Origin: Rhizobiaceae bacterium
Lineage (GTDB): Bacteria > Pseudomonadota > Alphaproteobacteria > Rhizobiales > Rhizobiaceae
Assembly (NCBI GenBank): GCA_016742175.1
Contig: JACVCH010000021.1
Coordinates: forward strand, 1-64,000
Direction: 5' to 3'
DNA: 64,000 bases
Shown: positions 26,977-35,451 of the stretch, in pieces
How the letters are laid out: each line of letters starts with the position of its first letter
How positions within the stretch are numbered: the first letter of the stretch is position 1
The notes under the pieces: generated by a model
Databases searched by the model: none
What the model was told of the DNA's origin: nothing
The model's input: the letters and a program-made list of their open reading frames with translations, nothing else
Position numbers and translations under genes: made by a program

Positions 26977-28635
26977 ATGTCCACAGCTAGTGAAACATTC
27001 ACCGGGGGCGACGCCGGCGTCGGCCTTCTCGACAAGGAGCGCATCGTCGCCAGGCCGGGATTCAACCGGTGGCTGGTGCCGCCTGCCGCGCTGGCCATCC
27101 ATCTGTGCATCGGCATGGCGTACGGCTTCAGCGTTTTCTGGTTGCCGCTGTCGCGCGCCATCGGCATCGACCAGTCGGTCGTGTGCGCAGACCTCAACCT
27201 GTTCTCGGCGCTTTTCACCACGAGCTGCGACTGGCGCATTGCCGACCTCGGCTGGATGTACACGTTGTTCTTCGTGTTCCTCGGATCGGCCGCGGCGATC
27301 TGGGGCGGTTGGCTGGAGCGCGCCGGGCCGCGCAAGGCGGGGCTCGCGTCGATGGTGTGCTGGTGCGGCGGCATGATCATCGCCGCCTTCGGCATCGTCA
27401 CCCACCAGCTCTGGATCATGTGGCTCGGCGCCGGCGTCATCGGCGGTATCGGCCTTGGTCTCGGCTACATCTCGCCGGTCTCGACCCTGATCAAATGGTT
27501 CCCCGACCGCCGCGGCATGGCCACCGGCATGGCGATCATGGGCTTCGGCGGCGGCGCCATGATCGGCGCGCCACTGGCCAATTTCCTGATGAACCATTTC
27601 CGCACCGAGGATTCGGTCGGCGTGTGGCAGACCTTCGTCGTCATGGCGCTGATCTATGCCGTGTCGATGACGATCGGCGCCTTCGGCTACCGCATTCCGC
27701 CGTCCGGCTGGCGGCCGGACGGATGGACGCCGCCGGCACAGAACAGCAAGGCGATGATCACCGCGCGGCACGTGCATCTGCGCGACGCGCACAAGACGAC
27801 GCAGTTCTGGCTGATCTGGGCCGTGCTGACCCTCAACGTATCGGCCGGCATCGGTGTCATCGGCATGGCGTCGCCGATGCTTCAGGAGATTTTCGCAGGC
27901 GACCTGATCGGAATGCCCGATCTTTCCTTCAACGAGCTGGACGCCAGTCAGAAGACGGCGATCGCCGGCATTGCGGCGGGTTTTGCCGGCCTGTTGTCGC
28001 TGTTCAACATCATCGGGCGCTTCTTCTGGGCCTCGCTGTCGGACTACATCGGCCGCAAGAAGACCTACTATACGTTCCTGTTGCTCGGCATCGCGCTCTA
28101 CGCGCTGGCGCCGACGGCCGCGCATATGGGCAGCCAGCTCCTGTTCGTACTGATGTTCGGCGTCATCCTGTCGATGTATGGCGGCGGCTTCTCCACCATC
28201 CCCGCCTACCTCGCCGACATCTTCGGCACGCAGTTCGTCGGCGCCATCCACGGCCGGCTGCTGACGGCGTGGTCGACGGCCGGCATCATCGGCCCCGTGG
28301 TCGTCAACTACATCCGTGAGTTCCAGCTTGCCGCCGGCATTCCGCGCGCCCAGGTCTATGACTTCACGATGTACATCCTCGCCGGCATGCTGGCGCTCGG
28401 GGTCGTGGCAAACTTCTTCGTCAAGCCGCTTGCCGAAAAGTGGTTCATGTCTGACGAAGAGGTCGCGAGCCTCCAGGCCACGACGGCCGCGTCCGAAAGG
28501 GGCGCCACCGGCTCGTTCGGCATCGGCAAGGGCGGACTGGACGCCAAGGCTGCCGCCGCATGGACGGTTGTCGGCATCCCGATCCTGTGGGGCATCTGGG
28601 TGACGTTGCAGCAGACGGCAGCGCTGTTCGGCTGA
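26977..28635 (+). CDS. MFS transporter, OFA (oxalate/formate antiporter-like) family
   Basis: 552 aa from ATG 26977 (GGGAGGG site); the open frame extends further upstream, into the leader. About 12 membrane segments; OFA-type features such as GMAYGFSVFWLPLS, the motif WFPDRRGMATGMAIMGFGGGAMIG, and GRFFWASLSDYIGRKK. The family carries monocarboxylates and oxalate/formate. A longer periplasmic loop with two Cys (VVCADLNLFSALFTTSCDW) lies between the first two segments. Controlled by the sigma-54 promoter above and thus by the adjoining two-component system. Confidence 0.9.
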   Translation: MSTASETFTGGDAGVGLLDKERIVARPGFNRWLVPPAALAIHLCIGMAYGFSVFWLPLSRAIGIDQSVVCADLNLFSALFTTSCDWRIADLGWMYTLFFVFLGSAAAIWGGWLERAGPRKAGLASMVCWCGGMIIAAFGIVTHQLWIMWLGAGVIGGIGLGLGYISPVSTLIKWFPDRRGMATGMAIMGFGGGAMIGAPLANFLMNHFRTEDSVGVWQTFVVMALIYAVSMTIGAFGYRIPPSGWRPDGWTPPAQNSKAMITARHVHLRDAHKTTQFWLIWAVLTLNVSAGIGVIGMASPMLQEIFAGDLIGMPDLSFNELDASQKTAIAGIAAGFAGLLSLFNIIGRFFWASLSDYIGRKKTYYTFLLLGIALYALAPTAAHMGSQLLFVLMFGVILSMYGGGFSTIPAYLADIFGTQFVGAIHGRLLTAWSTAGIIGPVVVNYIREFQLAAGIPRAQVYDFTMYILAGMLALGVVANFFVKPLAEKWFMSDEEVASLQATTAASERGATGSFGIGKGGLDAKAAAAWTVVGIPILWGIWVTLQQTAALFG

Positions 28636-28652
28636 CCCGCCACCAAGGCGAT

Positions 28653-28676
28653 TCCCGACGCGACGGCGCGTCGGGA
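28653..28676 (+). terminator. Hairpin after OFA transporter
   Basis: Perfect 10-bp stem TCCCGACGCG / CGCGTCGGGA with loop ACGG, 17 bases after the transporter stop; only a short T-containing tail follows (CCTGCTTTC). Likely separates the transporter from the LysR gene. Confidence 0.6.
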
Positions 28677-28725
28677 CCTGCTTTCGAAGCGAAACGCATC
28701 CGGGCGGACGCAACGGGGCTGCGCA

Positions 28726-29637
28726 ATGCTGATCGAACGTCTTGAACTCTTCATGGCCCTGGCAAAGGAAGGCCATTTCGGGCGCGCCGCCGAGGAATGC
28801 GGCGTCACGCAGCCGACCCTGTCCTCCGCGATACGGCAGCTCGAACGGATGCTGGGCGTGATGCTGGTGGAACGCGGCTCGCGTTTTCGCGGGCTGACGC
28901 CCGAAGGCCTGCAGGTATTGACCTGGGCACGGCGCATCGTCGCCGACACGCGCACGATGCGCGAGGCGATGCGCGCAGCGCAACGCGGTCTTTCCGGCCG
29001 CATCCGCGTTGCCGCGATTCCGACCGCGCTTGCCACGATCGCCGCCATCACCACGCCCTTTCGCGAGAAGCATCCCGGCGTCAGCTTTTCCGTGCTTTCG
29101 CGCACCTCGGTCGAAATCCTGTCGATGCTGGGCAATTTCGACATCGACGCCGGCATCACCTATCTCGATCATGAGCCGATCGGCGACGTGATCAAGGTGC
29201 CGCTCTTCTGCGAGCGATATGTCCTGGTCGTCGGGCCCGGCGGCCCGCTGTCGGACCGGTGTAAGGTGACATGGGCGGATGTGGCCCAGGTGCCGCTATG
29301 CCTGCTGACGCCGGACATGCAGAACCGGCGCATCATCGACAGGCAATTGACCGCAGCGGGCGCGACCGTCCGGCCGGTATTGGAATCCAATTCGATGATC
29401 GTGCTGTTTTCGCACGTGCGGACCGCCAAGTGGGCGTCGATCATGCCGCTCAACCTCGCGGCCGCCTTGGATTTCGCTGAACCGATCCGACGCATCCCGA
29501 TCGTCGCCCCGGCGGTCAGCCACACGGTTGGCCTCATCGCCGCCCGCCGCGACCCGCACACGCCGCTCGTCTCGGCACTTTTGGCGGACGTAGCGCGCGA
29601 AATCGGAGGCTCAGCGGCGCCGGCCGGTCACGAATAA
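28726..29637 (+). CDS. LysR-family transcriptional regulator
   Basis: 303 aa. N-terminal winged HTH (LELFMALAKEGHFGRAAEECGVTQPTLSSAIRQLERML) and a periplasmic-binding-like effector domain (about 90-300). Same strand as the OFA transporter and separated from it by a hairpin. In other alphaproteobacteria a LysR of this type often sits by formate metabolism genes, but no formate dehydrogenase is present here, so its target is open. Confidence 0.88.
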   Translation: MLIERLELFMALAKEGHFGRAAEECGVTQPTLSSAIRQLERMLGVMLVERGSRFRGLTPEGLQVLTWARRIVADTRTMREAMRAAQRGLSGRIRVAAIPTALATIAAITTPFREKHPGVSFSVLSRTSVEILSMLGNFDIDAGITYLDHEPIGDVIKVPLFCERYVLVVGPGGPLSDRCKVTWADVAQVPLCLLTPDMQNRRIIDRQLTAAGATVRPVLESNSMIVLFSHVRTAKWASIMPLNLAAALDFAEPIRRIPIVAPAVSHTVGLIAARRDPHTPLVSALLADVAREIGGSAAPAGHE

Positions 29638-29689
29638 CGACCCGGCGGTCACGACCACCTTGTGTAAACACCGTGGCAGCGACGGTCCT

Positions 29690-29727
29690 GGCCAAATTGT
29701 AAAATCAATTACTTAAGGGCCAAATTG
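29690..29727. repeat. 10-bp direct repeat ending at the tRNA-Ser 3' end
   Basis: GGCCAAATTG occurs at 29690-29699 and 29718-29727; the second copy overlaps the last two bases of the tRNA gene. The 18 bp between them are AT-rich (TAAAATCAATTACTTAAG). May be a small duplication or an integration scar; also possibly chance. Confidence 0.4.
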
Positions 29728-29815
29728 GCGGAGGGAGTGGGATTCGAACCCACGGAGACATCACTGCCTCGCCGGTTTTCAAGACCGGTGCCTTAAACCG
29801 CTCGGCCATCCCTCC
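29726..29815 (-). tRNA. tRNA-Ser(UGA)
   Basis: 90-nt class II tRNA on the minus strand. Acceptor GGAGGGA pairs with TCCCTCC; the T-loop GGTTCGAATCC is present; anticodon loop CTTGAAA gives UGA; a long variable arm is present; CCA is encoded. Confidence 0.95.
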
Positions 29816-29946
29816 GCTGCCGCATCGCGCGCGGCAGACGCTGGCATTTAGGTGATCGGGGCCGCGCCGGTCAACAGGCCTTCGCGCCCTTGCAGCGCAG
29901 CCCCTTGGCGCTATGTTCGCCTCCAGTCGGGACCAGAGGGGCGGGC

Positions 29947-30918
29947 ATGGCGGGCAGGAACAGGACGGATATCGACCACGAACTTCTGAAGAAGGTGGTC
30001 GACGGCATCGCGGTCGAGATCGGCAACGCGACCGAGTGGGGCAAGAATTCCGACTACATTCCCGAACTCGCCAAGGTCGACACCAGGCAATTCGGCATCG
30101 CGGTCCTGACGCGCGACGGAAAGACGATCGCGGGCGGCGCGTCCGAGACGCAGTTCTCGATCCAGAGCATCTCCAAGGTCTTCGCGCTGACGCTCGCGCT
30201 GAAGAAGCATGGCGACAAGGTGTGGAAGCGCGTCGGCAAGGAGCCGTCGGGCGATCCCTACAATTCGATCGTCGACATGGAGCGCCACAAGGGCATCCCG
30301 CGCAACCCGTTCATCAATGCCGGCGCGCTCGTCGTCGACGACATGCTGCTCGACGACCGCGCCGGCGACGACATTCCCGACACGGTGCGCGATTTCATCG
30401 CCGAGATGATCGGCGAGGGCGAGATCGGCATCGACGAGGACGTCGTCGCCTCAGAGCACACGTCCGGCTACACCAACAAGGCGCTCGCCAATCTGGCGAA
30501 ATCCTTCGACAATCTCCACCACGAGGTGGCCGACGTGATGCACATCTACGTGCGCCAGTGCGCCGTCGCCCTCTCCTGCCGGCAGCTCGCGCGCGCCGGG
30601 CGCTACCTGATGCTCGACCGCGAGGACATCGACGACAAGGTCTCGAAACAGGATGCCGAGCGCGCCCGACGCGTCAACGCGATCATGCTGACCTGCGGCC
30701 AGTATGACGGCTCGGGCGACTTCGCCTACCGCGTCGGCCTGCCGGCGAAAAGCGGCGTCGGCGGCGGCATCCTCGCCATCGTGCCGAACACCGCTTCTAT
30801 TGCGGTCTGGTCGCCCGGCCTCGACGAGAACGGCAATTCGCTCCTCGGCACGCTCGCGCTGGAGCGGTTGTCGAAGCGCATGGACTGGTCGATCTTCGGC
30901 GCCATCCGCCGCGTCTGA
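29947..30918 (+). CDS. glsA: Glutaminase A
   Basis: 323 aa from ATG 29947 (GAGGGG site). Serine-dependent glutaminase of the beta-lactamase-like fold: catalytic S-x-x-K (Ser74-Lys77 in SIQSISK), NPFINAGALVV, and the substrate loop EHTSGYTNKALA. Converts glutamine to glutamate and ammonia in the cytoplasm. Length agrees with the family (about 310). Its TGA overlaps the ATG of the next gene. Confidence 0.93.
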   Translation: MAGRNRTDIDHELLKKVVDGIAVEIGNATEWGKNSDYIPELAKVDTRQFGIAVLTRDGKTIAGGASETQFSIQSISKVFALTLALKKHGDKVWKRVGKEPSGDPYNSIVDMERHKGIPRNPFINAGALVVDDMLLDDRAGDDIPDTVRDFIAEMIGEGEIGIDEDVVASEHTSGYTNKALANLAKSFDNLHHEVADVMHIYVRQCAVALSCRQLARAGRYLMLDREDIDDKVSKQDAERARRVNAIMLTCGQYDGSGDFAYRVGLPAKSGVGGGILAIVPNTASIAVWSPGLDENGNSLLGTLALERLSKRMDWSIFGAIRRV

Positions 30919-31673
30919 TGTCGCTCATCTTCGACCACATCGCCGAGCTCCATTCCGCGCGTTCCTGGGGCGCGGTTCTCGACGCCGGCACCGGCATCAA
31001 CTCGCTGCGCTGGCTGCGCACCCTGCCGGCCTCGGAACTGACCGCCGTCACCGGCGCCGAGCTGATGGTCCGGCGCATGCGCGATGCGCTCGGCCCCTCA
31101 CCCGCCCATGAGCGTATCCTCACCGGCAACTGGGCCGACCCGGCCATCCTCGCCGGCGAGAAATTCGACACTGTCGTCGCCGACTATCTGATCGGCGCGA
31201 TGGACGGCTTTGCGCCCTATTTCCAGGAAGAGATGTTCACGCGGCTGCGCGCGCTCACCGCCGGCCGGCTCTATCTCGTCGGGCTCGAGCCCTATGTCGT
31301 CGACAGGCCGTCCACGCCCGCCGGCGACATCGTCTTCCGCATCGGCCACCTGCGCGACGCGGTCCTGCTCCTGTCGGGCCAGAAACCCTATCGCGAATTT
31401 CCGCTGGCCTGGGTGGAAGTGCAGCTCGAACGGGCCGGTTTCGCCGTCGTCGCGACGAGGCGCTTCCCGATCCGCTACCGCGCCCGCTTCGTCAACGCGC
31501 AGCTCGACATGTGCGTCCACCGCCTGCATCTCGTCCCCGACGATCTGCGCGACGCGCTCGCCGCCCATGTCGAGACGCTGCGCGCCGAGGCCCTTGCGAT
31601 GGAAGCGAAGCTGGGCGGCCTGCGCCATGGCTTCGACTACGTCGTCGCAGCCGAACCCCGCACGATTTCGTGA
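30918..31673 (+). CDS. Class I SAM-dependent methyltransferase (substrate unknown)
   Basis: 251 aa. N-terminal Rossmann-type SAM motif (AVLDAGTGINSLRWL), then acidic residues at the strand ends (DTVVADYLIGAMDGFAPYF) as in class I methyltransferases. Starts on the glutaminase stop (TGATG), so co-translated. No close functional match recognised. Confidence 0.75.
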   Translation: MSLIFDHIAELHSARSWGAVLDAGTGINSLRWLRTLPASELTAVTGAELMVRRMRDALGPSPAHERILTGNWADPAILAGEKFDTVVADYLIGAMDGFAPYFQEEMFTRLRALTAGRLYLVGLEPYVVDRPSTPAGDIVFRIGHLRDAVLLLSGQKPYREFPLAWVEVQLERAGFAVVATRRFPIRYRARFVNAQLDMCVHRLHLVPDDLRDALAAHVETLRAEALAMEAKLGGLRHGFDYVVAAEPRTIS

Positions 31674-31693
31674 GTGGAAACGACGACTTGCAC

Positions 31694-31723
31694 CGATCCG
31701 ATCCGCGCGCGCACGCGTAAGAA
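31694..31723 (+). promoter_or_regulatory. RpoE/ChrR-class (ECF) promoter for the photolyase operon
   Basis: CGATCC, 18-bp spacer, TAAGAA. As I recall it, the Rhodobacter RpoE consensus is TGATCC-N18-TAAGAA, so 11 of 12 positions match. It lies 50 bp before the photolyase ATG, and a photolyase/CFA set is the classical target of that sigma factor. No sigma factor gene is in the window. Confidence 0.65.
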
Positions 31724-31772
31724 CAACAATTGATCGACCGGGAATTCGCACGGGGACACGCTTTTTCGACCG

Positions 31773-33233
31773 ATGGCATCCAAAGACCACACTCCCGACC
31801 GACCCGCGCTCGTCCTCTTCCGCCACGATTTGCGGCTTGCCGACAACCGGGCGCTGCGCGCCGCGGTCGATGGCGGCCGGCCGGTCGTGCCGGTCTTCGT
31901 CTTCGACGAGATGAGCGAGGGCGTGCGCCCCATCGGCGGCGCGCGCCGCTGGTGGCTGCACCATTCGCTGGAAGCGCTCGCCGCGGCGTTGAAGGAAGCC
32001 GGCACCGCCCTCGTCCTGCGCGCCGGGCCGATGGCGGACGTCGCGGGCGACTTCGTGAAGGAAACCGGCGCGGAGGCGGTCTACTGGAACCGGCGCTACG
32101 ACCCGCCCGCCATCGCCGCCGACACCGAGATGAAGTCCCGCCTCGTCGAAAACGGCATCGAGGCTCAAAGCTTCGACGGCCATCTCCTTCACGAGCCGTG
32201 GCAGGTGAAGACCAAGACCGGCGGCCCCTTCAAGGTCTATACGCCCTTCTGGCGGGCGCTCAGCGCGGAGGTCGAGCCCCGCGAACCCGTCGCCCGCCCG
32301 CGCGAGATCAAACCGTTCGCCGGGAAGGTGAAATCCGAAAAGCTCGCCGACTGGAAGCTCCTGCCGACCAGGCCCGACTGGGCAGGCGGCCTGCGCGAGA
32401 CGTGGCAGCCCGGCGAAGACGGCGCGCATCAGGCGCTGGACGCGTTCCTCTCCGGCCCGATCAAGGGCTATGGCGAAAACCGCGACCGGCCCGATTTCCA
32501 CTCCACCTCGCGCCTGTCACCCTATCTCGCCCATGGCGAGATCACGCCGTTCCAGATCTGGCACGCGCTCGAAACGCGCAAGATCGACGCTGCGACCAGC
32601 GACATCGAGAAGTTCCGCAAGGAGGTCGCCTGGCGGGAATTTTCCTACCACCTCCTGTTCCACAACCCCGACCTCGGCGCGACCAACTTCAACAGCGACT
32701 TCGACGCCTTCGCCTGGAAGAAGGACGCGAAGGCTCTGCACGCCTGGCAGCGCGGCCAAACCGGCTATCCGCTGGTCGATGCCGGCATGCGCCAATTGTG
32801 GCAGACGGGGTGGGTCCACAACCGCGTGCGCATGGTCGTCGCCTCCTTCCTGGTCAAGCATCTCCTGCAGGACTGGCGCGCCGGCGAAGAATGGTTCTGG
32901 GACACGCTGGTCGACGCCGACCCCGCCAACAATACGGCGAGCTGGCAGTGGGTGGCCGGCTCCGGCGCCGACGCCGCGCCCTATTTCCGCGTCTTCAATC
33001 CCATGCTCCAGGGCGAAAAGTTCGACCCCGACGGCAAGTACGTGCGCCGTTTCGTGCCCGAGCTTGCGAAGCTCGGCGCAGGCGACATTCACGCCCCCTG
33101 GACCGCTTCGAAAGACGCACTTTCGGCCGCCGGCGTGAAACTCGGCACGGATTATCCCGTACCTGTGGTCGACCATTCCAAGGCCCGCGACCGGGCGCTT
33201 GAAGCCTATCAAGAGATGCGAGGGAATTCATGA
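31773..33233 (+). CDS. phr: Deoxyribodipyrimidine photolyase (class I)
   Basis: 486 aa. N-terminal antenna-cofactor domain (VLFRHDLRLADNRAL), C-terminal FAD-binding helical domain with STSRLSPYLAHGEI, WREFSYHLLFHNP, GMRQLWQTGWVHNRVRM and the tail NPMLQGEKFDPDGKYVRR. Repairs UV-induced cyclobutane dimers with light. First gene of the operon driven by the ECF-type promoter; stop overlaps the next ATG by 4 bases. Confidence 0.95.
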   Translation: MASKDHTPDRPALVLFRHDLRLADNRALRAAVDGGRPVVPVFVFDEMSEGVRPIGGARRWWLHHSLEALAAALKEAGTALVLRAGPMADVAGDFVKETGAEAVYWNRRYDPPAIAADTEMKSRLVENGIEAQSFDGHLLHEPWQVKTKTGGPFKVYTPFWRALSAEVEPREPVARPREIKPFAGKVKSEKLADWKLLPTRPDWAGGLRETWQPGEDGAHQALDAFLSGPIKGYGENRDRPDFHSTSRLSPYLAHGEITPFQIWHALETRKIDAATSDIEKFRKEVAWREFSYHLLFHNPDLGATNFNSDFDAFAWKKDAKALHAWQRGQTGYPLVDAGMRQLWQTGWVHNRVRMVVASFLVKHLLQDWRAGEEWFWDTLVDADPANNTASWQWVAGSGADAAPYFRVFNPMLQGEKFDPDGKYVRRFVPELAKLGAGDIHAPWTASKDALSAAGVKLGTDYPVPVVDHSKARDRALEAYQEMRGNS

Positions 33234-34573
33234 ACATCGTTCCGATCAGCCGAACGTCGGACGGCCGCAGGAAGATCGCCGTCATCGGCTCCGGAATTTC
33301 GGGCGCGTCGGCGGCCTGGGCCCTGCGCGACGTCGCGGATGTGACGCTGTTCGAGGCCGACGCCCGCCCCGGCGGCCACACGGCCACGGTCGATATCGAC
33401 TATGATGGAACGCCGGTCGCGGTCGATACGGGCTTCATCGTCTACAACGAGCACAACTACCACGATCTGACCGCCCTCTTCGCGCATCTGGATGTCGCCA
33501 CGCATGCCAGCGACATGGGCTTTTCGCTTTCCCTCGACGGCGGCAAGCTCGAATGGAGCGGCCAGAGCTACGCGTCGATTTTCGCCCAGCGCCGCAACCT
33601 CTTCTCGCCGCGCTTTTTGAAGATGCTCGGCGAAATCCTGCGCTTCAACAAGCAGTGCGTCGCCGACCGCGACGGCGGCCGCCTCGCCGGCATGACCATC
33701 GGCGACTATCTCGTCGAGCGCCGCTTTTCGCCCGGCTTCCGCGACAATTATCTGATCCCGATGGCCGCCGCGATCTGGTCGACCCCGCGCATCAAGATGC
33801 TCGACTATCCGGCCGCGACCTTCGTCAATTTCTTCCAGAACCACCGCCTGATCCATCACGAGCGCCCGATGTGGCGCACCGTCACCGGCGGCGCGAAGAC
33901 CTATCTGGAAAAGCTGCTCGCCCCGCTTCAAGGCCGCGTCCGTCTGGCAAGCCCTGTCGAGACCATTATCCGCGACGCGCTCGGCGTCACGATCTGGGCG
34001 AAGGACGCCGCGCCCGAGCGCTTCGACGCGGTCATCGTCGCTACCCATTCCGATCAGGCCTTGAAGCTCCTCGGCGACGCCTCGCCGCTCGAGCAGACGA
34101 TCCTCGGCGACGTCCACTACCGCCCGAACCGCGTCATCCTTCATCGCGATGAAAGCCTGATGCCGCGCCGCCGCATCGCGTGGTCGGCGTGGAATTACCT
34201 GCGCGCCAGCGGCGACGAGGAAGAGCGTGAGGTCTCGGTCACCTACTGGATGAACCGCCTCCAGGGCATCGATCCGGCCCGGCCGCTCTTCGTCTCGCTC
34301 AACCCCGCCGTCGACCCCGCGCCCGAAACTGTCTTTGGCGAATGGTCCTACGAGCATCCCCAGTTCGACGCCCGCGCGCTCACCGCCCAATCGCGCCTCG
34401 ACGAAATCCAGGGCATGCGCCACACCTGGTTCGCCGGCGCATGGACCGGCTACGGCTTCCACGAGGACGGCCTTCGCTCCGGCCTTGACGCGGCCGTCGC
34501 GCTCGGTGCGACCATACCCTGGCCGCGCGCCGACCGGTCGACCGAGGCCGAAATCACCCTGGCCGCCGAATAG
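33230..34573 (+). CDS. FAD-dependent amine-oxidase-like oxidoreductase (UfaD candidate)
   Basis: 447 aa. Rossmann FAD motif IAVIGSGISGASAAWAL, the ARPGGHTATV loop and the C-terminal FAD contact FAGAWTGYGFHEDGLRSG. This family, fused in operons with DUF1365 and a CFA-synthase homologue, includes (from memory) the desaturase UfaD of Rhodobacter methylated furan-fatty-acid synthesis. Coupled by ATGA to the photolyase gene. A role in modifying phospholipid acyl chains under oxidative stress is the best inference. Confidence 0.8.
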   Translation: MNIVPISRTSDGRRKIAVIGSGISGASAAWALRDVADVTLFEADARPGGHTATVDIDYDGTPVAVDTGFIVYNEHNYHDLTALFAHLDVATHASDMGFSLSLDGGKLEWSGQSYASIFAQRRNLFSPRFLKMLGEILRFNKQCVADRDGGRLAGMTIGDYLVERRFSPGFRDNYLIPMAAAIWSTPRIKMLDYPAATFVNFFQNHRLIHHERPMWRTVTGGAKTYLEKLLAPLQGRVRLASPVETIIRDALGVTIWAKDAAPERFDAVIVATHSDQALKLLGDASPLEQTILGDVHYRPNRVILHRDESLMPRRRIAWSAWNYLRASGDEEEREVSVTYWMNRLQGIDPARPLFVSLNPAVDPAPETVFGEWSYEHPQFDARALTAQSRLDEIQGMRHTWFAGAWTGYGFHEDGLRSGLDAAVALGATIPWPRADRSTEAEITLAAE

Positions 34574-34608
34574 GCAAAACCATGATCCGCAAGGAGCGCA
34601 TCACGACC

Positions 34609-35430
34609 ATGGAAGCGAACGGCGCGGCGCCCGCCGCCGCCGCGTCGCTCTATGCCGGCGAGGTGATGCACGCGCGCATGAAGCCGTTCGCGCACCGCTT
34701 CGCCTATCGCGTCTTCTCCCTGCTCCTCGATCTCGACAGGCTGGACGAAGCCGGCCGCCAGTCCGCGCTGTTTTCGGTCGATCGCCCGGGCGTCGTCTCC
34801 TTCCACCAGAAGGACCATACCGATCGCGAGGGCGAGACGCTGCGCCAGAAAGCCGATCATCTCCTCGCAGATGCCGGCCTGGCCGCGCCGGCCAGCCGCA
34901 TCCTGCTCCTCGCCTATCCGCGCATCCTCGGCTACGTCTTCAACCCTATCTCGGTCTACTTCGCCTATGGCGCGGACGACGACCTCGTCGCCTTGATCTA
35001 CGCCGTCCGCAACACCTTCGGCGAAAGCCACGCCTATGTCGCTCTGGTCGAGGATGGCGACCTGACGCCGGCAGGCGTCCGGCAGGAGCGCACCAAAATC
35101 TTCCACGTCTCGCCCTTCATCGACATGGGCGCGCGCTACCATTTTCGCGTGCTGCCGCCGGGAGAGGTCGTGCGCCTGCGCATCCACGAGACCGAGGCCG
35201 GCGCGCCGCTCCTGTCGGCGACCTTCGCCGGGGAGCATCGTGCCCTGACGACGCGCGGTCTCGCGCGCACCCTCTTGCGCACGCCGCTGATGACATGGAA
35301 AGTGATCGCGGGGATACATTACGAAGCGCTGAAGCTCTGGCTCAAGGGCGCGCGCTTCCACACGAGCCCGCCGCCGCCGCACCCGGTCAGTTTCCGGGAC
35401 GAGGGCAAGGCTCTGACGGCCGGCGAATAG
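34609..35430 (+). CDS. DUF1365 family protein
   Basis: 273 aa from ATG 34609 (AAGGAG 12 bases upstream); an in-frame ATG at 34582 lacks a ribosome site. Motifs of the family: LYAGEVMHARMKPFAHRFAYRVF, RILGYVFNPISVYFAYG, FGESHAYV, KIFHVSPFIDM. Biochemical role not established; almost always found between an FAD oxidoreductase and a CFA-like methyltransferase, as here. Confidence 0.88.
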   Translation: MEANGAAPAAAASLYAGEVMHARMKPFAHRFAYRVFSLLLDLDRLDEAGRQSALFSVDRPGVVSFHQKDHTDREGETLRQKADHLLADAGLAAPASRILLLAYPRILGYVFNPISVYFAYGADDDLVALIYAVRNTFGESHAYVALVEDGDLTPAGVRQERTKIFHVSPFIDMGARYHFRVLPPGEVVRLRIHETEAGAPLLSATFAGEHRALTTRGLARTLLRTPLMTWKVIAGIHYEALKLWLKGARFHTSPPPPHPVSFRDEGKALTAGE

Positions 35431-35451
35431 CCGCCGATAATCGAGGTGGGA

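Noticed and set aside
29726-29815. Genomic island integrated at tRNA-Ser
   Set aside because: No integrase gene or island-like content follows the tRNA; only a 10-bp repeat is present.
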